Assembly (NCBI RefSeq): GCF_004684775.1
Contig: NZ_SRIC01000033.1
Span: 1 to 49,074 of the forward strand
Origin: Streptomyces sp. MZ04
GTDB lineage: Bacteria > Actinomycetota > Actinomycetes > Streptomycetales > Streptomycetaceae
Length of the DNA: 49,074 bases
Reading direction: 5' to 3'
Shown here: one piece after another, positions 25,521-33,686 of the stretch
Numbering within the stretch: the stretch's first letter is position 1
Layout: each line of letters opens with the position of its first letter
Notes under the pieces: generated by a model
The model's input: only the letters and a program-made list of their open reading frames with translations
What the model was told of the DNA's origin: nothing
Databases searched by the model: none
Translations under genes and position numbers: made by a program

Positions 25521-25585
25521 CGCTCGCGGCGGTCGCGCCGGGCCCGGAACGCGCGCGGGATCCGCTCGGCGGGACGCACTCCACC

Positions 25586-25614
25586 CGTGGGTGGAGCCTC
25601 AGGCTCCACCCACG
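25586..25614 (+). terminator. parE terminator, 14-base near-palindrome
   Basis: CGTGGGTGGAGCCT (25586-25599) is the perfect complement of AGGCTCCACCCACG (25601-25614) about a single central C, giving a long stem with a minimal loop 65 bases after the parE stop. Confidence 0.85.
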
Positions 25615-25719
25615 TTCCACCCCTGCTCCGATCCCTTGACCAGGGCCCCTTCCGTAGCGTCGAAGGCGTCGATCCCACTCGGATCGGATCCGCTCTTCCT
25701 CGTCCCCACGGAGGCCGTC

Positions 25720-26232
25720 ATGTCCGGGCTCACCGATGCTCTGGTGATCTGTGCCGTCGTCGTCCTGGTGATCGCGCGCCAGTTCAAGGCGCAGCCGGTG
25801 ACCGCGGACCGGCGCTGGTGGGCCATACCGGTCGTGCTGGTCTTCCTTGCCGTGCGCGAGCCCGATCTGCTGGATCCGCGGCACCGCGCGGTGTCCGTCG
25901 CCCTGCTCGGCGCGGAGCTGCTCGTCGGTCTGGCCATGGGCTTCGGCTGGGCGCGCACCACGCACGTGTGGACAGCGCCGGACGGCGTCGTGTGGAGCAA
26001 GGGGACCAGGGCCACCGCCGTCGTCTGGGGCGTCGGGATCGGGCTGCGGCTCGGCCTGTTCGGCATCGGCACGCTGCTCGGGGTGCGTCAGGGGACCGCC
26101 GCACTGATGCTCGCCCTCGCGGCCACCCTCCTCGTCCGCAGCGGCGTCCTGGCGCAGCGGGCCGGCCTGCTCCGCCCGTCGTACGGTGTTGCGGACGCGG
26201 CGTACGAGCCGATGCGGAAGGACCACGTGTGA
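25720..26232 (+). CDS. DUF1453 family membrane protein
   Basis: The ATG at 25720 has GGAGG five bases upstream. The 170-residue protein has about five hydrophobic segments (LVICAVVVLVIAR, WWAIPVVLVFLAV, AVSVALLGAELLVGLAMGFGWA, TAVVWGVGIGLRLGLFGIGTLL, TAALMLALAATLLV) and a short cytoplasmic tail. It matches small Streptomyces DUF1453/CcdC-like integral membrane proteins. The next gene, a sensor kinase, starts at the GTG overlapping this stop (GTGA), so the two are translationally coupled. I infer a role in signal sensing or modulation with that kinase, but no experiment is known to me. Confidence 0.82.
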   Translation: MSGLTDALVICAVVVLVIARQFKAQPVTADRRWWAIPVVLVFLAVREPDLLDPRHRAVSVALLGAELLVGLAMGFGWARTTHVWTAPDGVVWSKGTRATAVVWGVGIGLRLGLFGIGTLLGVRQGTAALMLALAATLLVRSGVLAQRAGLLRPSYGVADAAYEPMRKDHV

Positions 26233-27371
26233 ACTCGGACCGGTGGATGGAATGGCCGTCCCGGGAAGCGCTCGCCCGGGAAGGGCTGAGCTTGGCCCGG
26301 CTGTGGTTCGTCAGGGTCCTGCGGGTGGTGATCCTCGCCGTTCTGCTGTGGGAGGCGTTCCATCACGACAGAGGCTGGCGCCTGGTGGCCGGGGTCGCGC
26401 TGGTCGTGCTGTGCGGCGCGCTCGGCTGGGCGTTCTTCCGTACGTCCTTCGACCACAGGCTCTGGCCGTCGCTCGCCCTGCTGGTGCTCTTGATAGCGGC
26501 GGCGTACGCGGCGGCGCTGGGTGACTGGCGGGCGCTCGCGCTCGTCCTGTGGTGCGGGACGGCTGTTGCCGCCCTGGAGCGGCTGCCGCTGGCGGCGGGC
26601 GTGGCCTGCGTCATCGTCTCGCTGAGCGCCTTCTCCCTGTACAACACGGACAGTTGGCTGGTCACAGGCCTCATCGTCGTCGGGCTCGCGCTCGCCGGGT
26701 ACACGCTGCGGCTCGACGCCGAGGTGCGCGGTAGCACGCAGCGGATGCTCGCCCAGGAGCGGGCCGCCCGCGCCGCGGAAGCCGAGACGGCCGCGCTCGA
26801 CGAGCGGGCCCGCATCGCACGGGAGATCCATGACGTCCTCGCGCACAGCCTCTCCGCGCAACTCGTCCACCTCGAGGCGGCACGTCTGCTGATCGAGGGG
26901 GAGGCGACGCGCGAACAGATACTGGACCGCGTCGTCGCGGCACGGTCCATGGCTCGCGAAGGGCTCGCGGAGACCCGGCAGGCCCTCTCGGCGCTGCGGG
27001 GCGAGTTGACGCCGGTCGAGGACTTCCTGCGTGAAGTGGTCGCGTCGGACGGCGCCTCGGTGACCGTCACGGGGGCGCGGCGTGCCCTGCCCGCGGAGGC
27101 GTCGCAGGCGGTGCGCAGAGTCGCGCAGGAGGCCGTGACGAACGTGCGCAAGCACGCGCCGGGCGCCAAGGTCACCGTCCAGCTCGATTACGGCGAGGGC
27201 GAAGTGACCCTGGACATACGCGATTCGGGCGCGCCGCCGGGTGAACTGGCCGCCTCCGGGGCCGGGTACGGTCTGCTCGGGATGCGGGAGCGGGCCGAGT
27301 TGCTGGGCGGCTCCCTGATGGCAGGGCCGGTCGAGGAGGGCTTCGTCGTGACGCTGAAGGTGCCCACATGA
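26229..27371 (+). CDS. Sensor histidine kinase, HisKA_3 (NarL partner type)
   Basis: The GTG at 26229 overlaps the upstream stop. The 380-residue protein has about five N-terminal membrane helices (residues 25-160), a coiled-coil linker (QRMLAQERAARAAEAETAAL), the HisKA_3 dimerisation domain with the phosphorylated His201 in AREIHDVLAHSLSAQLVHLE, and an HATPase domain (AQEAVTNVRKHAPGA, IRDSGAPPGELAASG, GYGLLGMRERAELLGGSL). It senses a signal in or near the membrane and phosphorylates the response regulator encoded by the next gene, whose ATG overlaps this stop. The signal is unknown. Confidence 0.94.
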   Translation: MNSDRWMEWPSREALAREGLSLARLWFVRVLRVVILAVLLWEAFHHDRGWRLVAGVALVVLCGALGWAFFRTSFDHRLWPSLALLVLLIAAAYAAALGDWRALALVLWCGTAVAALERLPLAAGVACVIVSLSAFSLYNTDSWLVTGLIVVGLALAGYTLRLDAEVRGSTQRMLAQERAARAAEAETAALDERARIAREIHDVLAHSLSAQLVHLEAARLLIEGEATREQILDRVVAARSMAREGLAETRQALSALRGELTPVEDFLREVVASDGASVTVTGARRALPAEASQAVRRVAQEAVTNVRKHAPGAKVTVQLDYGEGEVTLDIRDSGAPPGELAASGAGYGLLGMRERAELLGGSLMAGPVEEGFVVTLKVPT

Positions 27372-28054
27372 CCGCGGAGGGCGGCGCCAAGGCGCCGGCG
27401 CGCGTTGTGGTGGTCGACGACCAGACCGTGGTGCGCGAGGGGATCGTGATGCTGCTCGGGTTGCTGCCCGGTATCGAGGTGGTCGGCTCCGGGGGTGACG
27501 GCGAGGAGGCCGTGCGGCTGGTCGCCGAACTCGCCCCGGACGTAGTCCTGATGGACCTGCGCATGCCCCGGGTCGACGGTGCGGAGGCCACCCGCCGCAT
27601 CCGTGCCGAGTACCCGGGAACGCAGGTGGTCGTGCTGACCACGTACGCCGACGACGAGTCGCTCTTCCCGGCGCTGCGGGCGGGCGCGCGCGGCTATCTC
27701 ACCAAGGACGCGGGCGGGGACGAGATCGTGCGGGCCGTCGAGGACGTGGTCTCGGGGGACGCCGGGCTCTCGCCGCAGATCCAGCGGCGGCTCCTCGAGC
27801 GGCTGGCCGAGTCCGAGCAGCCCGCGCCCGAGCCGCCCGACGGCCTCACCACGCGCGAGACCGAAGTGCTCGTCCTGATCGCCGAGGGGATGACGAACCA
27901 GGAGATCGCCCGCGAGATGCACGTCTCGACGGCGACGGTGAAGACGCACATCAACAACCTCTTCGCCAAGACCGGCATCAAGGACCGTGCGCAGGCCGTG
28001 CGTTACGCCTATCGGCACGGTCTGGCGAAGCCACCGGGCGCCGCTCTCGCGTGA
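27368..28054 (+). CDS. NarL/FixJ-type response regulator (LuxR HTH)
   Basis: The 228-residue protein has a receiver domain with VVVDDQTVVREG and the phosphoacceptor Asp63 in VVLMDLRMPRVDG, the conserved Thr in VVVLTTYADD and Lys in YLTKDAGGDEI. A LuxR-type helix-turn-helix follows at about residues 160-220 (LTTRETEVLVLIAEGMTNQE, IAREMHVSTATVKTHINNLF). The ATGA overlap with the kinase gene makes them a coupled pair. It controls unknown targets, possibly the DUF1453-kinase operon itself. Confidence 0.94.
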   Translation: MTAEGGAKAPARVVVVDDQTVVREGIVMLLGLLPGIEVVGSGGDGEEAVRLVAELAPDVVLMDLRMPRVDGAEATRRIRAEYPGTQVVVLTTYADDESLFPALRAGARGYLTKDAGGDEIVRAVEDVVSGDAGLSPQIQRRLLERLAESEQPAPEPPDGLTTRETEVLVLIAEGMTNQEIAREMHVSTATVKTHINNLFAKTGIKDRAQAVRYAYRHGLAKPPGAALA

Positions 28055-28101
28055 GCTGGGGCTTCAGCCCGTCGGCGAACGACACCCCGGAGCTGATGAG
28101 C

Positions 28102-28121
28102 CTTCACCTGATGGGGTGAAG
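28102..28121 (+). repeat. Inverted repeat between the two-component operon and DUF485 gene
   Basis: CTTCACC (28102-28108) pairs with GGTGAAG (28115-28121) over six bases, 48 bases after the response-regulator stop. It could be a terminator or an operator for the downstream symporter operon. Confidence 0.4.
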
Positions 28122-28206
28122 AGGAGGGAGAGAAGAGTCAGGGATCTTCCCGATCTGTCCATCCTTGGGCACGCGGCCGAACAAGGCTGCGGACAAGGAG
28201 AGTTCG

Positions 28207-28725
28207 GTGGAGAAGCATGACGGGCGCGATGCCGGGCAGGCGCGGACCGGTGATCTCAAGGATCCCTGGTACGACGCGCTTGCCTCAGGCTGGGGCGAGT
28301 TGGACGGCACGGGCGCGCCGGCGCCCGTGGTGCCGCCCCAGTCCGCGCCGAACCGGAGCGCGAGCGCGGCCGACATCTATCTGGAGGTGCAGCGCAGCGC
28401 TGCCTTCCAGGAGGTGCGGGGCCGGTACCGGCGGTTCGTCGTCCCGGCCGTGGCGGTCTTCTTCACCTGGTACGTCGCGTACGTCGTGACGGCCACGACG
28501 GCGCCCGGCCTCATGGCGCGGCCCGTCACGGGATCCGTGAACGTCGCGATGCTCGCGGGCCTCGGGCAGTTCCTCACGACCTTCCTGCTGACCTGGGCGT
28601 ATGCCCGGCATGCCCGGCTGCGCAGGGACCGTCCGGCGCTGGACCTGCGCTGGGCCGTGTTCGAGCAGAAGCGGGAGCAGGACCAGCGAAGAAAACAGGA
28701 GCAGGTCCGGGGGAGCGAGCGATGA
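28207..28725 (+). CDS. DUF485 family membrane protein (symporter partner)
   Basis: I chose the GTG at 28207, preceded by AAGGAG (28196-28201). The 172-residue protein has an about 70-residue soluble N-terminus, a conserved DUF485 segment (AFQEVRGRYRRFVVPAVAVF), two membrane helices (VAVFFTWYVAYVVTATTA and MLAGLGQFLTTFLLTWAYA) and a charged C-terminal tail. DUF485 proteins are encoded immediately upstream of acetate-type solute symporters (the YjcH-ActP arrangement). Here the symporter ATG overlaps this stop. A role in assembly or modulation of the transporter is inferred from this conserved pairing. Confidence 0.9.
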   Translation: MEKHDGRDAGQARTGDLKDPWYDALASGWGELDGTGAPAPVVPPQSAPNRSASAADIYLEVQRSAAFQEVRGRYRRFVVPAVAVFFTWYVAYVVTATTAPGLMARPVTGSVNVAMLAGLGQFLTTFLLTWAYARHARLRRDRPALDLRWAVFEQKREQDQRRKQEQVRGSER

Positions 28726-30314
28726 CCGGCGAACATCAGACACTCGCGCTGCTGCTTTTCGGCGTGTTCGTGGCCGTCACGCTCGCGATCACGACCTGGG
28801 TGAGCCGCAACCGGCACGGCTCGGCGGAGGAGTTCTACGCGGGCGGGCGGCTCTTCTCGCCCATGGAGAATGGTTTTGCCATCGCGGGCGACTACATGTC
28901 GGCCGCCTCCTTCCTCGGCATCTCCGGACTGATCGCGCTCTTCGGCTACGACGGGCTGCTGTACTCGGTGGGCTTCCTCGTCGCCTGGCTGGTCGTGCTC
29001 TTCCTCGTGGCCGAACTGGTGCGCAACTGCGGGCGGTTCACACTCGCCGACGTCGTGGCCGCCCGGATGAGGGAGCGGCCCGTACGTATCGCGGCGGGAA
29101 CTTCCTCGGTGACCGTGTCCGTTCTCTATCTGGTGGCGCAGATGGTGGGGGCGGGCTCACTGGTGGCGCTGCTGCTCGGCGGGACGAGCGGGTCGGCGCA
29201 GGCCTGGACGGTGATCGGCGTCGGTGCGCTCATGGTCATCTATGTGTCGTTGGGAGGGATGAGGGCCACCACCTGGATCCAGATCGTCAAGGCGGTCCTG
29301 CTGATGTGCGGCGCGATCGCGCTGACCGTGCTCGTTCTGGTGCGCTTTCACGGTGACTTCAATCAGTTGCTGCGCAGCGCGGCCGATCGCAGCGGGCACG
29401 GCAGCCAGTTCCTGGCGCCCGGCCTGAAATACGGCGGCGACTGGACCGCGCGACTCGACTTCATCAGCCTCGGCCTCGCGCTCGTCCTCGGCACGGCCGG
29501 GCTGCCGCACATCCTGTCCCGCTTCTACACGGTGCCGACCGCGCGGGCCGCGCGCCGCTCGGTCGTCTGGTCCATCGGGCTCATCGGCGGCTTCTACCTG
29601 ATGACGATCGTGCTCGGCTTCGGAGCCGCCGCGATCGTGGGACCCGATGCCGTCCGCGGGTCGAACGCCGCGGGGAACACGGCGGTTCCGCTGCTCGCGC
29701 TCGATCTGGGAGGCGGTGCGGATTCCACAGGCGGAACGGTTCTCTTCGCCATCGTCGCCGCGATCGCCTTCGCCACGATCCTCGCCGTGGTCGCCGGGAT
29801 CACGCTCGCCTCGTCGGCTTCCGTGGCCCACGATCTGTACGCGTCGCTGCGGCGCAAGCACGCCAAGCCGCGCAGCGAGGTGGCGGTGGCGCGCGTCGCC
29901 GCGGCCGGGATCGGGGTGGTCGCGATCGGTTTGGGGCTGCTCGCCCGGGATCTCAATGTCGCGTTCCTGGTGGGCCTGGCCTTCGCGGTCGCCGCGTCCG
30001 CCAATCTGCCCGTGCTGCTCTATTCGCTGTTCTGGCGGCACTTCACCACGCGGGGCGCGGTCTGGTCCGTGTACGGGGGCCTGGTGCCCTCTCTGGCGCT
30101 CGTCCTGCTGTCACCCGTCGTCTCCGGGAGCCCGAGCTCGCTCTTCCCCGGCGTGGACTTCCAGTACTTCCCCCTGGAGAACCCGGGCCTCGTCTCCATC
30201 CCGCTGGGCTTCCTCGCCGGATGGCTGGGCACCGTCACGTCATCGGAGCCCGCGGACGAGGCCAAGCACGCGGAGACGGAAGTGCGGTCGCTCACCGGTG
30301 CGGGAGCGGTCTGA
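28722..30314 (+). CDS. Sodium:solute symporter family cation/acetate-type transporter (ActP-like)
   Basis: The 530-residue membrane protein has about 13 hydrophobic helices and the signatures of the sodium:solute symporter family: SAEEFYAGGRLFSPMENGFAIAG in two parts, GDYMSAASFLGISGLIALFGYDG, LVAQMVGAGSLVALLLG, LGTAGLPHILSRFYTVP and ITLASSASVAHDLYASL. These match acetate/monocarboxylate permeases (ActP/MctC type). It imports a short organic acid with a cation across the cytoplasmic membrane. The ATGA overlap with the DUF485 gene shows coupled expression. A CitA/CitB-type two-component system is encoded convergently just downstream and may sense related acids. Exact substrate unknown. Confidence 0.92.
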   Translation: MTGEHQTLALLLFGVFVAVTLAITTWVSRNRHGSAEEFYAGGRLFSPMENGFAIAGDYMSAASFLGISGLIALFGYDGLLYSVGFLVAWLVVLFLVAELVRNCGRFTLADVVAARMRERPVRIAAGTSSVTVSVLYLVAQMVGAGSLVALLLGGTSGSAQAWTVIGVGALMVIYVSLGGMRATTWIQIVKAVLLMCGAIALTVLVLVRFHGDFNQLLRSAADRSGHGSQFLAPGLKYGGDWTARLDFISLGLALVLGTAGLPHILSRFYTVPTARAARRSVVWSIGLIGGFYLMTIVLGFGAAAIVGPDAVRGSNAAGNTAVPLLALDLGGGADSTGGTVLFAIVAAIAFATILAVVAGITLASSASVAHDLYASLRRKHAKPRSEVAVARVAAAGIGVVAIGLGLLARDLNVAFLVGLAFAVAASANLPVLLYSLFWRHFTTRGAVWSVYGGLVPSLALVLLSPVVSGSPSSLFPGVDFQYFPLENPGLVSIPLGFLAGWLGTVTSSEPADEAKHAETEVRSLTGAGAV

Positions 30315-30353
30315 CAGCCCTCCAGAAGAGACCGCTTCGGGAAAGCGCCGCCC

Positions 30354-31034
30354 CTAGGAGTGGCTGGACACCCATTCGTAGCGGTGTTCCGGGCGGCCCG
30401 TGTCGCCGTACTTGAGGCTCAGCCGGACGCGGCCCGAGCGCTCCAGGAGCTTCAGATAGCGCTGGGCCGTCTGCCGGCTCAGCCGGGTGCGGTCCGCCAA
30501 CTCCTGGGCGGAGAGCGGCCCCTCAGCGCCCATCAGCGCCCTGCGGACGAGCTCGGCCGTCGTAGGGGAGTGCCCCTTGGGCAGCTCCGGAGCCGGAGTC
30601 GCCGACAGGGCGCCGAAGATCCGGTCGACCTCGGCCTGTTCGGCCTCGCCGCCGCCGTCCAGGGTGCGGCGCAGTGTCGCGTACGCCTCGAGTTTGGCGC
30701 GAAGCCCGGCGTAGGAGAACGGCTTGACCAGGTACTGCAGGGCGCCGTGACGCATCGCCGCCTGGACCGTGGCGACATCGCGTGCGGCCGTCACCATGAT
30801 CACGTCCGTCTGATGGCCGCGCTCGCGCAACGTACGGACGACCGAGAGGCCCGTCTCGTCCGGCAGATAGTGGTCCAGGAGCACCAGGTCGATGGGGAGC
30901 TCCTCGACGATCCGCAGGGCCTCGGCGGCGCTGTGGGCCTTCGCGGCCACCCGGAAGCCGGGGACCTTCGCCACGTAGGCGGCGTTGACGTCCGCGACGC
31001 GGACGTCGTCGTCGACGACGAGCACCTCGATCAT
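30354..31034 (-). CDS. CitB/DcuR-type response regulator
   Basis: I start at the ATG at 31034 (MIEVLVVDDDVRVADVNAAY), which has GGAGGAGG upstream and overlaps the kinase stop (ATGA). The 226-residue protein has a receiver domain with Asp54 in LVLLDHYLPDETGL, the Thr/Ala switch in IMVTAARD and Lys in YLVKPFSYAGLRAKLEAY. Its C-terminal helix-turn-helix (PLSAQELADRTRLSRQTAQR, YLKLLERSGRV) is of the CitB type. It is phosphorylated by the neighbouring sensor. In this family it usually controls uptake or use of citrate or C4-dicarboxylates. The convergent symporter and nearby citrate synthases are candidate targets by position only. Confidence 0.93.
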   Translation of the reverse strand: MIEVLVVDDDVRVADVNAAYVAKVPGFRVAAKAHSAAEALRIVEELPIDLVLLDHYLPDETGLSVVRTLRERGHQTDVIMVTAARDVATVQAAMRHGALQYLVKPFSYAGLRAKLEAYATLRRTLDGGGEAEQAEVDRIFGALSATPAPELPKGHSPTTAELVRRALMGAEGPLSAQELADRTRLSRQTAQRYLKLLERSGRVRLSLKYGDTGRPEHRYEWVSSHS

Positions 31035-32671
31035 CGTGCCTCCTCCGTAGGGGCCAGCTCGGCCTGAGCGAGCGCTTCGGGCAGTACGACGGTGAACTCG
31101 GCGCCCCCGTCGGGCGAGGCGCCGACCCGCACGCTGCCGCCCTGGCGCTCGGCGAGCCTGCGCACCAGGGCGAGTCCGATGCCGCGCTTGCCGTGCGCCG
31201 GAGGCTCCTTGGTGGACCACCCCTCAGTGAAGATCGTCTCGCGTCGGTCGGCGGGCACACCAGGGCCCGTGTCGCGCACCTGTAGGACGACGCCACGTCC
31301 CTCGGAACGGACATCGACCTCCACGCGCGCGTGCGGGGTGCCCGCCGCGGCGTCGAGCGCGTTGTCCACGAGGTTGCCGACGATGGTGACGAGGCCGCCC
31401 GGGTCGATCAGCCGGTCGGGCAGCGCGGTGTCACGCGGGACGGCGAGCACGACGCCGCGCTCCGCGGCGACGGTGGCTTTGCCCACCAGGAGGGCGGCGA
31501 GCAGAGGATCGCCGATCTTCTCCGTGATCTGCTCGGCGGTCACCCGGTGTGCGCCCGCCACCTCGCCGACGAACTCCGCCGCCTCCTCATACATCTCCAG
31601 CTCCAGGAGGCCGAGCAGCGTGTGCATGCGGTTGGCGTGCTCGTGGTCCTGGGCGCGCAGCGCGTCGATGAGGCCGCGGGTCGAGTCCAGTTCGCGGCCC
31701 AGCTGCTCCAGTTCGGTGCGGTCACGCAGGGTGGCCACGGCGCCGCCGTCGTCCGTGGGCATGCGGTTGGCGACCAGGACACGCTGACCGCGGACGGTCA
31801 GAAGGTCGGTGCCGCTGACCCGTCCTGCGAGCACGTCGGTCGTGCGTCCCGGGCCGAGCGCCGTGTCGAGGGGCTGCCCGATGGCTTCGGGACCGAGGCC
31901 GAGGAGGCGCTGGGCCTCGTCGTTCAGGAGGCGGATCCGGCCGCCGCGGTCCAGGGCGACCACGCCCTCACGGATGCTGTGCAGCATGGCCTCGCGTTCC
32001 GCGAGGAGCGCCGAGATATCGGAGAAAGCCAGGTCACGGGTCTGTCGCTGCACTCTGCGTGAGATCAGGTAGGCGGCGAGCGCCCCCACGGCGAGCGCGC
32101 CGCCCGCGTACGCGAACAGGCCGGGGATCGCGTGGATGAGCCGGGCACGGACACTGTCGTACTCGATGCCTACGGAGACCGCGCCCACGATGTCCCCATC
32201 GAGGTCCCGCAGCGGCACCTTGCCGCGCGCCGAGCGGCCCAGGGTGCCGTTGTCGATCTCCATGACCTCGTTGCCGGCGAGCGCGTCGCTGGGGTCGGTC
32301 GAGACGACCCTGCCGATCTCGTCACGGTCGGTGTGGGACCAGCGCACCCCGTCCTTGTTCATGATCACGACGTACTCGGCGCCGCTGGCGCGCCGGATCC
32401 GTTCCGCTTCCGTCTGCACGGGCCCGTCGGCCGTGGGCTTGGAGGCGAGCAGGTCGTCGGCGATCTGCGGCTGGGCCGCCGTCGTCTGCGCGATGGCGAG
32501 CGCGCGGCGCATCGCCTGATCGTCCAGCTGATCGCTGAGCGGCGCGAGGAAGAGCCCGGTGGCGAGCACGGCGACCCCGGCGGCGATCGCCAGCTGCATC
32601 AGCAGGACCTGCGAGAAGACGCGCCGGGGCAGGCCGAGGCGGAGTCGTCGGGCAGGGGAGGTCGGGCTCAT
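31031..32671 (-). CDS. CitA/DcuS-type sensor histidine kinase
   Basis: The 546-residue protein has an N-terminal membrane helix (VLLMQLAIAAGVAVLATGLF), an extracytoplasmic single-Cache domain at about residues 45-175 (ASGAEYVVIMNKDGVRWSH, DGDIVGAVSVGIEYDSVRA), a second helix, a PAS domain (SIREGVVALDRGGRIRLLND), a SPOB-type dimerisation helix with the phosphorylated His in RAQDHEHANRMHTLLGLLEL, and an HATPase domain (GNLVDNALDAA, VRDTGPGVP, GKRGIGLALVRRLAERQGG). This is the architecture of citrate, fumarate and malate sensors. It is co-transcribed with the response regulator. The ATG is preceded by TACCGT eight bases upstream, so the message may be leaderless. Confidence 0.94.
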   Translation of the reverse strand: MSPTSPARRLRLGLPRRVFSQVLLMQLAIAAGVAVLATGLFLAPLSDQLDDQAMRRALAIAQTTAAQPQIADDLLASKPTADGPVQTEAERIRRASGAEYVVIMNKDGVRWSHTDRDEIGRVVSTDPSDALAGNEVMEIDNGTLGRSARGKVPLRDLDGDIVGAVSVGIEYDSVRARLIHAIPGLFAYAGGALAVGALAAYLISRRVQRQTRDLAFSDISALLAEREAMLHSIREGVVALDRGGRIRLLNDEAQRLLGLGPEAIGQPLDTALGPGRTTDVLAGRVSGTDLLTVRGQRVLVANRMPTDDGGAVATLRDRTELEQLGRELDSTRGLIDALRAQDHEHANRMHTLLGLLELEMYEEAAEFVGEVAGAHRVTAEQITEKIGDPLLAALLVGKATVAAERGVVLAVPRDTALPDRLIDPGGLVTIVGNLVDNALDAAAGTPHARVEVDVRSEGRGVVLQVRDTGPGVPADRRETIFTEGWSTKEPPAHGKRGIGLALVRRLAERQGGSVRVGASPDGGAEFTVVLPEALAQAELAPTEEAR

Positions 32672-32699
32672 GTGTACGAACGGTACGGCGACGGGTGGG

Positions 32700-33650
32700 C
32701 TACTCCGAAGTCACTGTGGCGGGGATCTCGCGCCCGACCCCCTGCGTCTCGAGCTCGCGCACCGCCACCACGTCCATCCGCGCCGGTGCCCCCAGCGCCC
32801 CACCACAGCTCTCGGGGCGGGGCGGCAGCGAGGCGCCCTGGGCGACGGTCACACGCCAGCGCCGACCGTCGGTGTGGGCGACGGTCACCTGCCGGCGCGG
32901 GGCCGCACCGTCCGTCCGGACCACGCTCAGGGCGCCCACGGCGTTCTCGCCGGTCGAGGTGCGCACCGCGAGCTCGGCGGCCTGTCCGGGGCGGTCCCAG
33001 GCGGAACGGCCACGGCATCCCTCGGTGACGACGCGTCCCGTACGCACCGCCGCGAGGATCTCCTTGACGGAGTGCGCCTCCGACCGGCCGTACGCGTACC
33101 CGTGCGGCAGGACGAGCAGCGTGGGGGAGAAGCGGTGACCACCCAGATGAGTGACTTCCCAGACGCCTTGTTCACCGGAAGCGGCGAGCTCGGTGGCGAG
33201 GGGCCTGCCGAGGAGCGCGCAGCAGCGGTCGCGCTTGCCGTTCGTGCAGACCAGGGCCAGCGGGTCGCCGGTGTGCGGGGTGCCGAACCCGCCGTGGTCG
33301 CCCGCGCCGAGTGCGGTGAAGTCGAGGTCGAGCAGCCGTGCCGGGTCGTCGATGACGTGGCCGCGCAGCCAGGCGTTGCCGGGTGCCGTGTGGGCCACGT
33401 ACACCTGGTGCCGGGCGGGCCCGTGGCAGTCGGCGTGGCGCCCGGGGCGTCGGATGAGGGCGACCCGTACGCCGGTCCCCTCGGCGGCCGTCTCGAGCGC
33501 GCGGCCGACCTCCGGGTCCAGATGGCTGGACGTCAGCGCCTTGGCGCCCCAGGGGCCCGGCTGTTCCAGGAGCAGCCATGTCCTCGCGGTGGCCGCGGTC
33601 CCCGCGAGAGGCTCGTCCAGATCCCGCGCAGCGGTGGCACACGTACTCAC
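32700..33650 (-). CDS. Sucrase/ferredoxin-like family protein
   Basis: The 316-residue protein matches the Suc_Fer-like family, with a thioredoxin-like [2Fe-2S] ferredoxin fold: VCTNGKRDRCCALLGRPLA holds Cys residues and WEVTHLGGHRFSPTLLVLPHGYAYG in two parts is the family hallmark. Other candidate ligands include the Cys in the RHADCHGPARHQVY region. It is probably cytoplasmic. The physiological role is unknown; the sucrase name comes from an early plant-related annotation and should not be taken as activity. The GTG at 33650 lacks a ribosome site but has TAGGCT seven bases upstream. The sensor kinase gene starts 28 bases downstream on the same strand. Confidence 0.88.
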   Translation of the reverse strand: MSTCATAARDLDEPLAGTAATARTWLLLEQPGPWGAKALTSSHLDPEVGRALETAAEGTGVRVALIRRPGRHADCHGPARHQVYVAHTAPGNAWLRGHVIDDPARLLDLDFTALGAGDHGGFGTPHTGDPLALVCTNGKRDRCCALLGRPLATELAASGEQGVWEVTHLGGHRFSPTLLVLPHGYAYGRSEAHSVKEILAAVRTGRVVTEGCRGRSAWDRPGQAAELAVRTSTGENAVGALSVVRTDGAAPRRQVTVAHTDGRRWRVTVAQGASLPPRPESCGGALGAPARMDVVAVRELETQGVGREIPATVTSE

Positions 33651-33657
33651 GGAGGGG

Positions 33658-33663
33658 AGCCTA
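33658..33663 (-). promoter_or_regulatory. Candidate leaderless -10 of the sucrase/ferredoxin-like gene
   Basis: On the minus strand TAGGCT lies seven bases before the GTG at 33650, with only pyrimidines between and no Shine-Dalgarno sequence. No clear -35 is seen. Confidence 0.4.
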
Positions 33664-33686
33664 ACCTGCGCCGGGCGTGCGGCGAT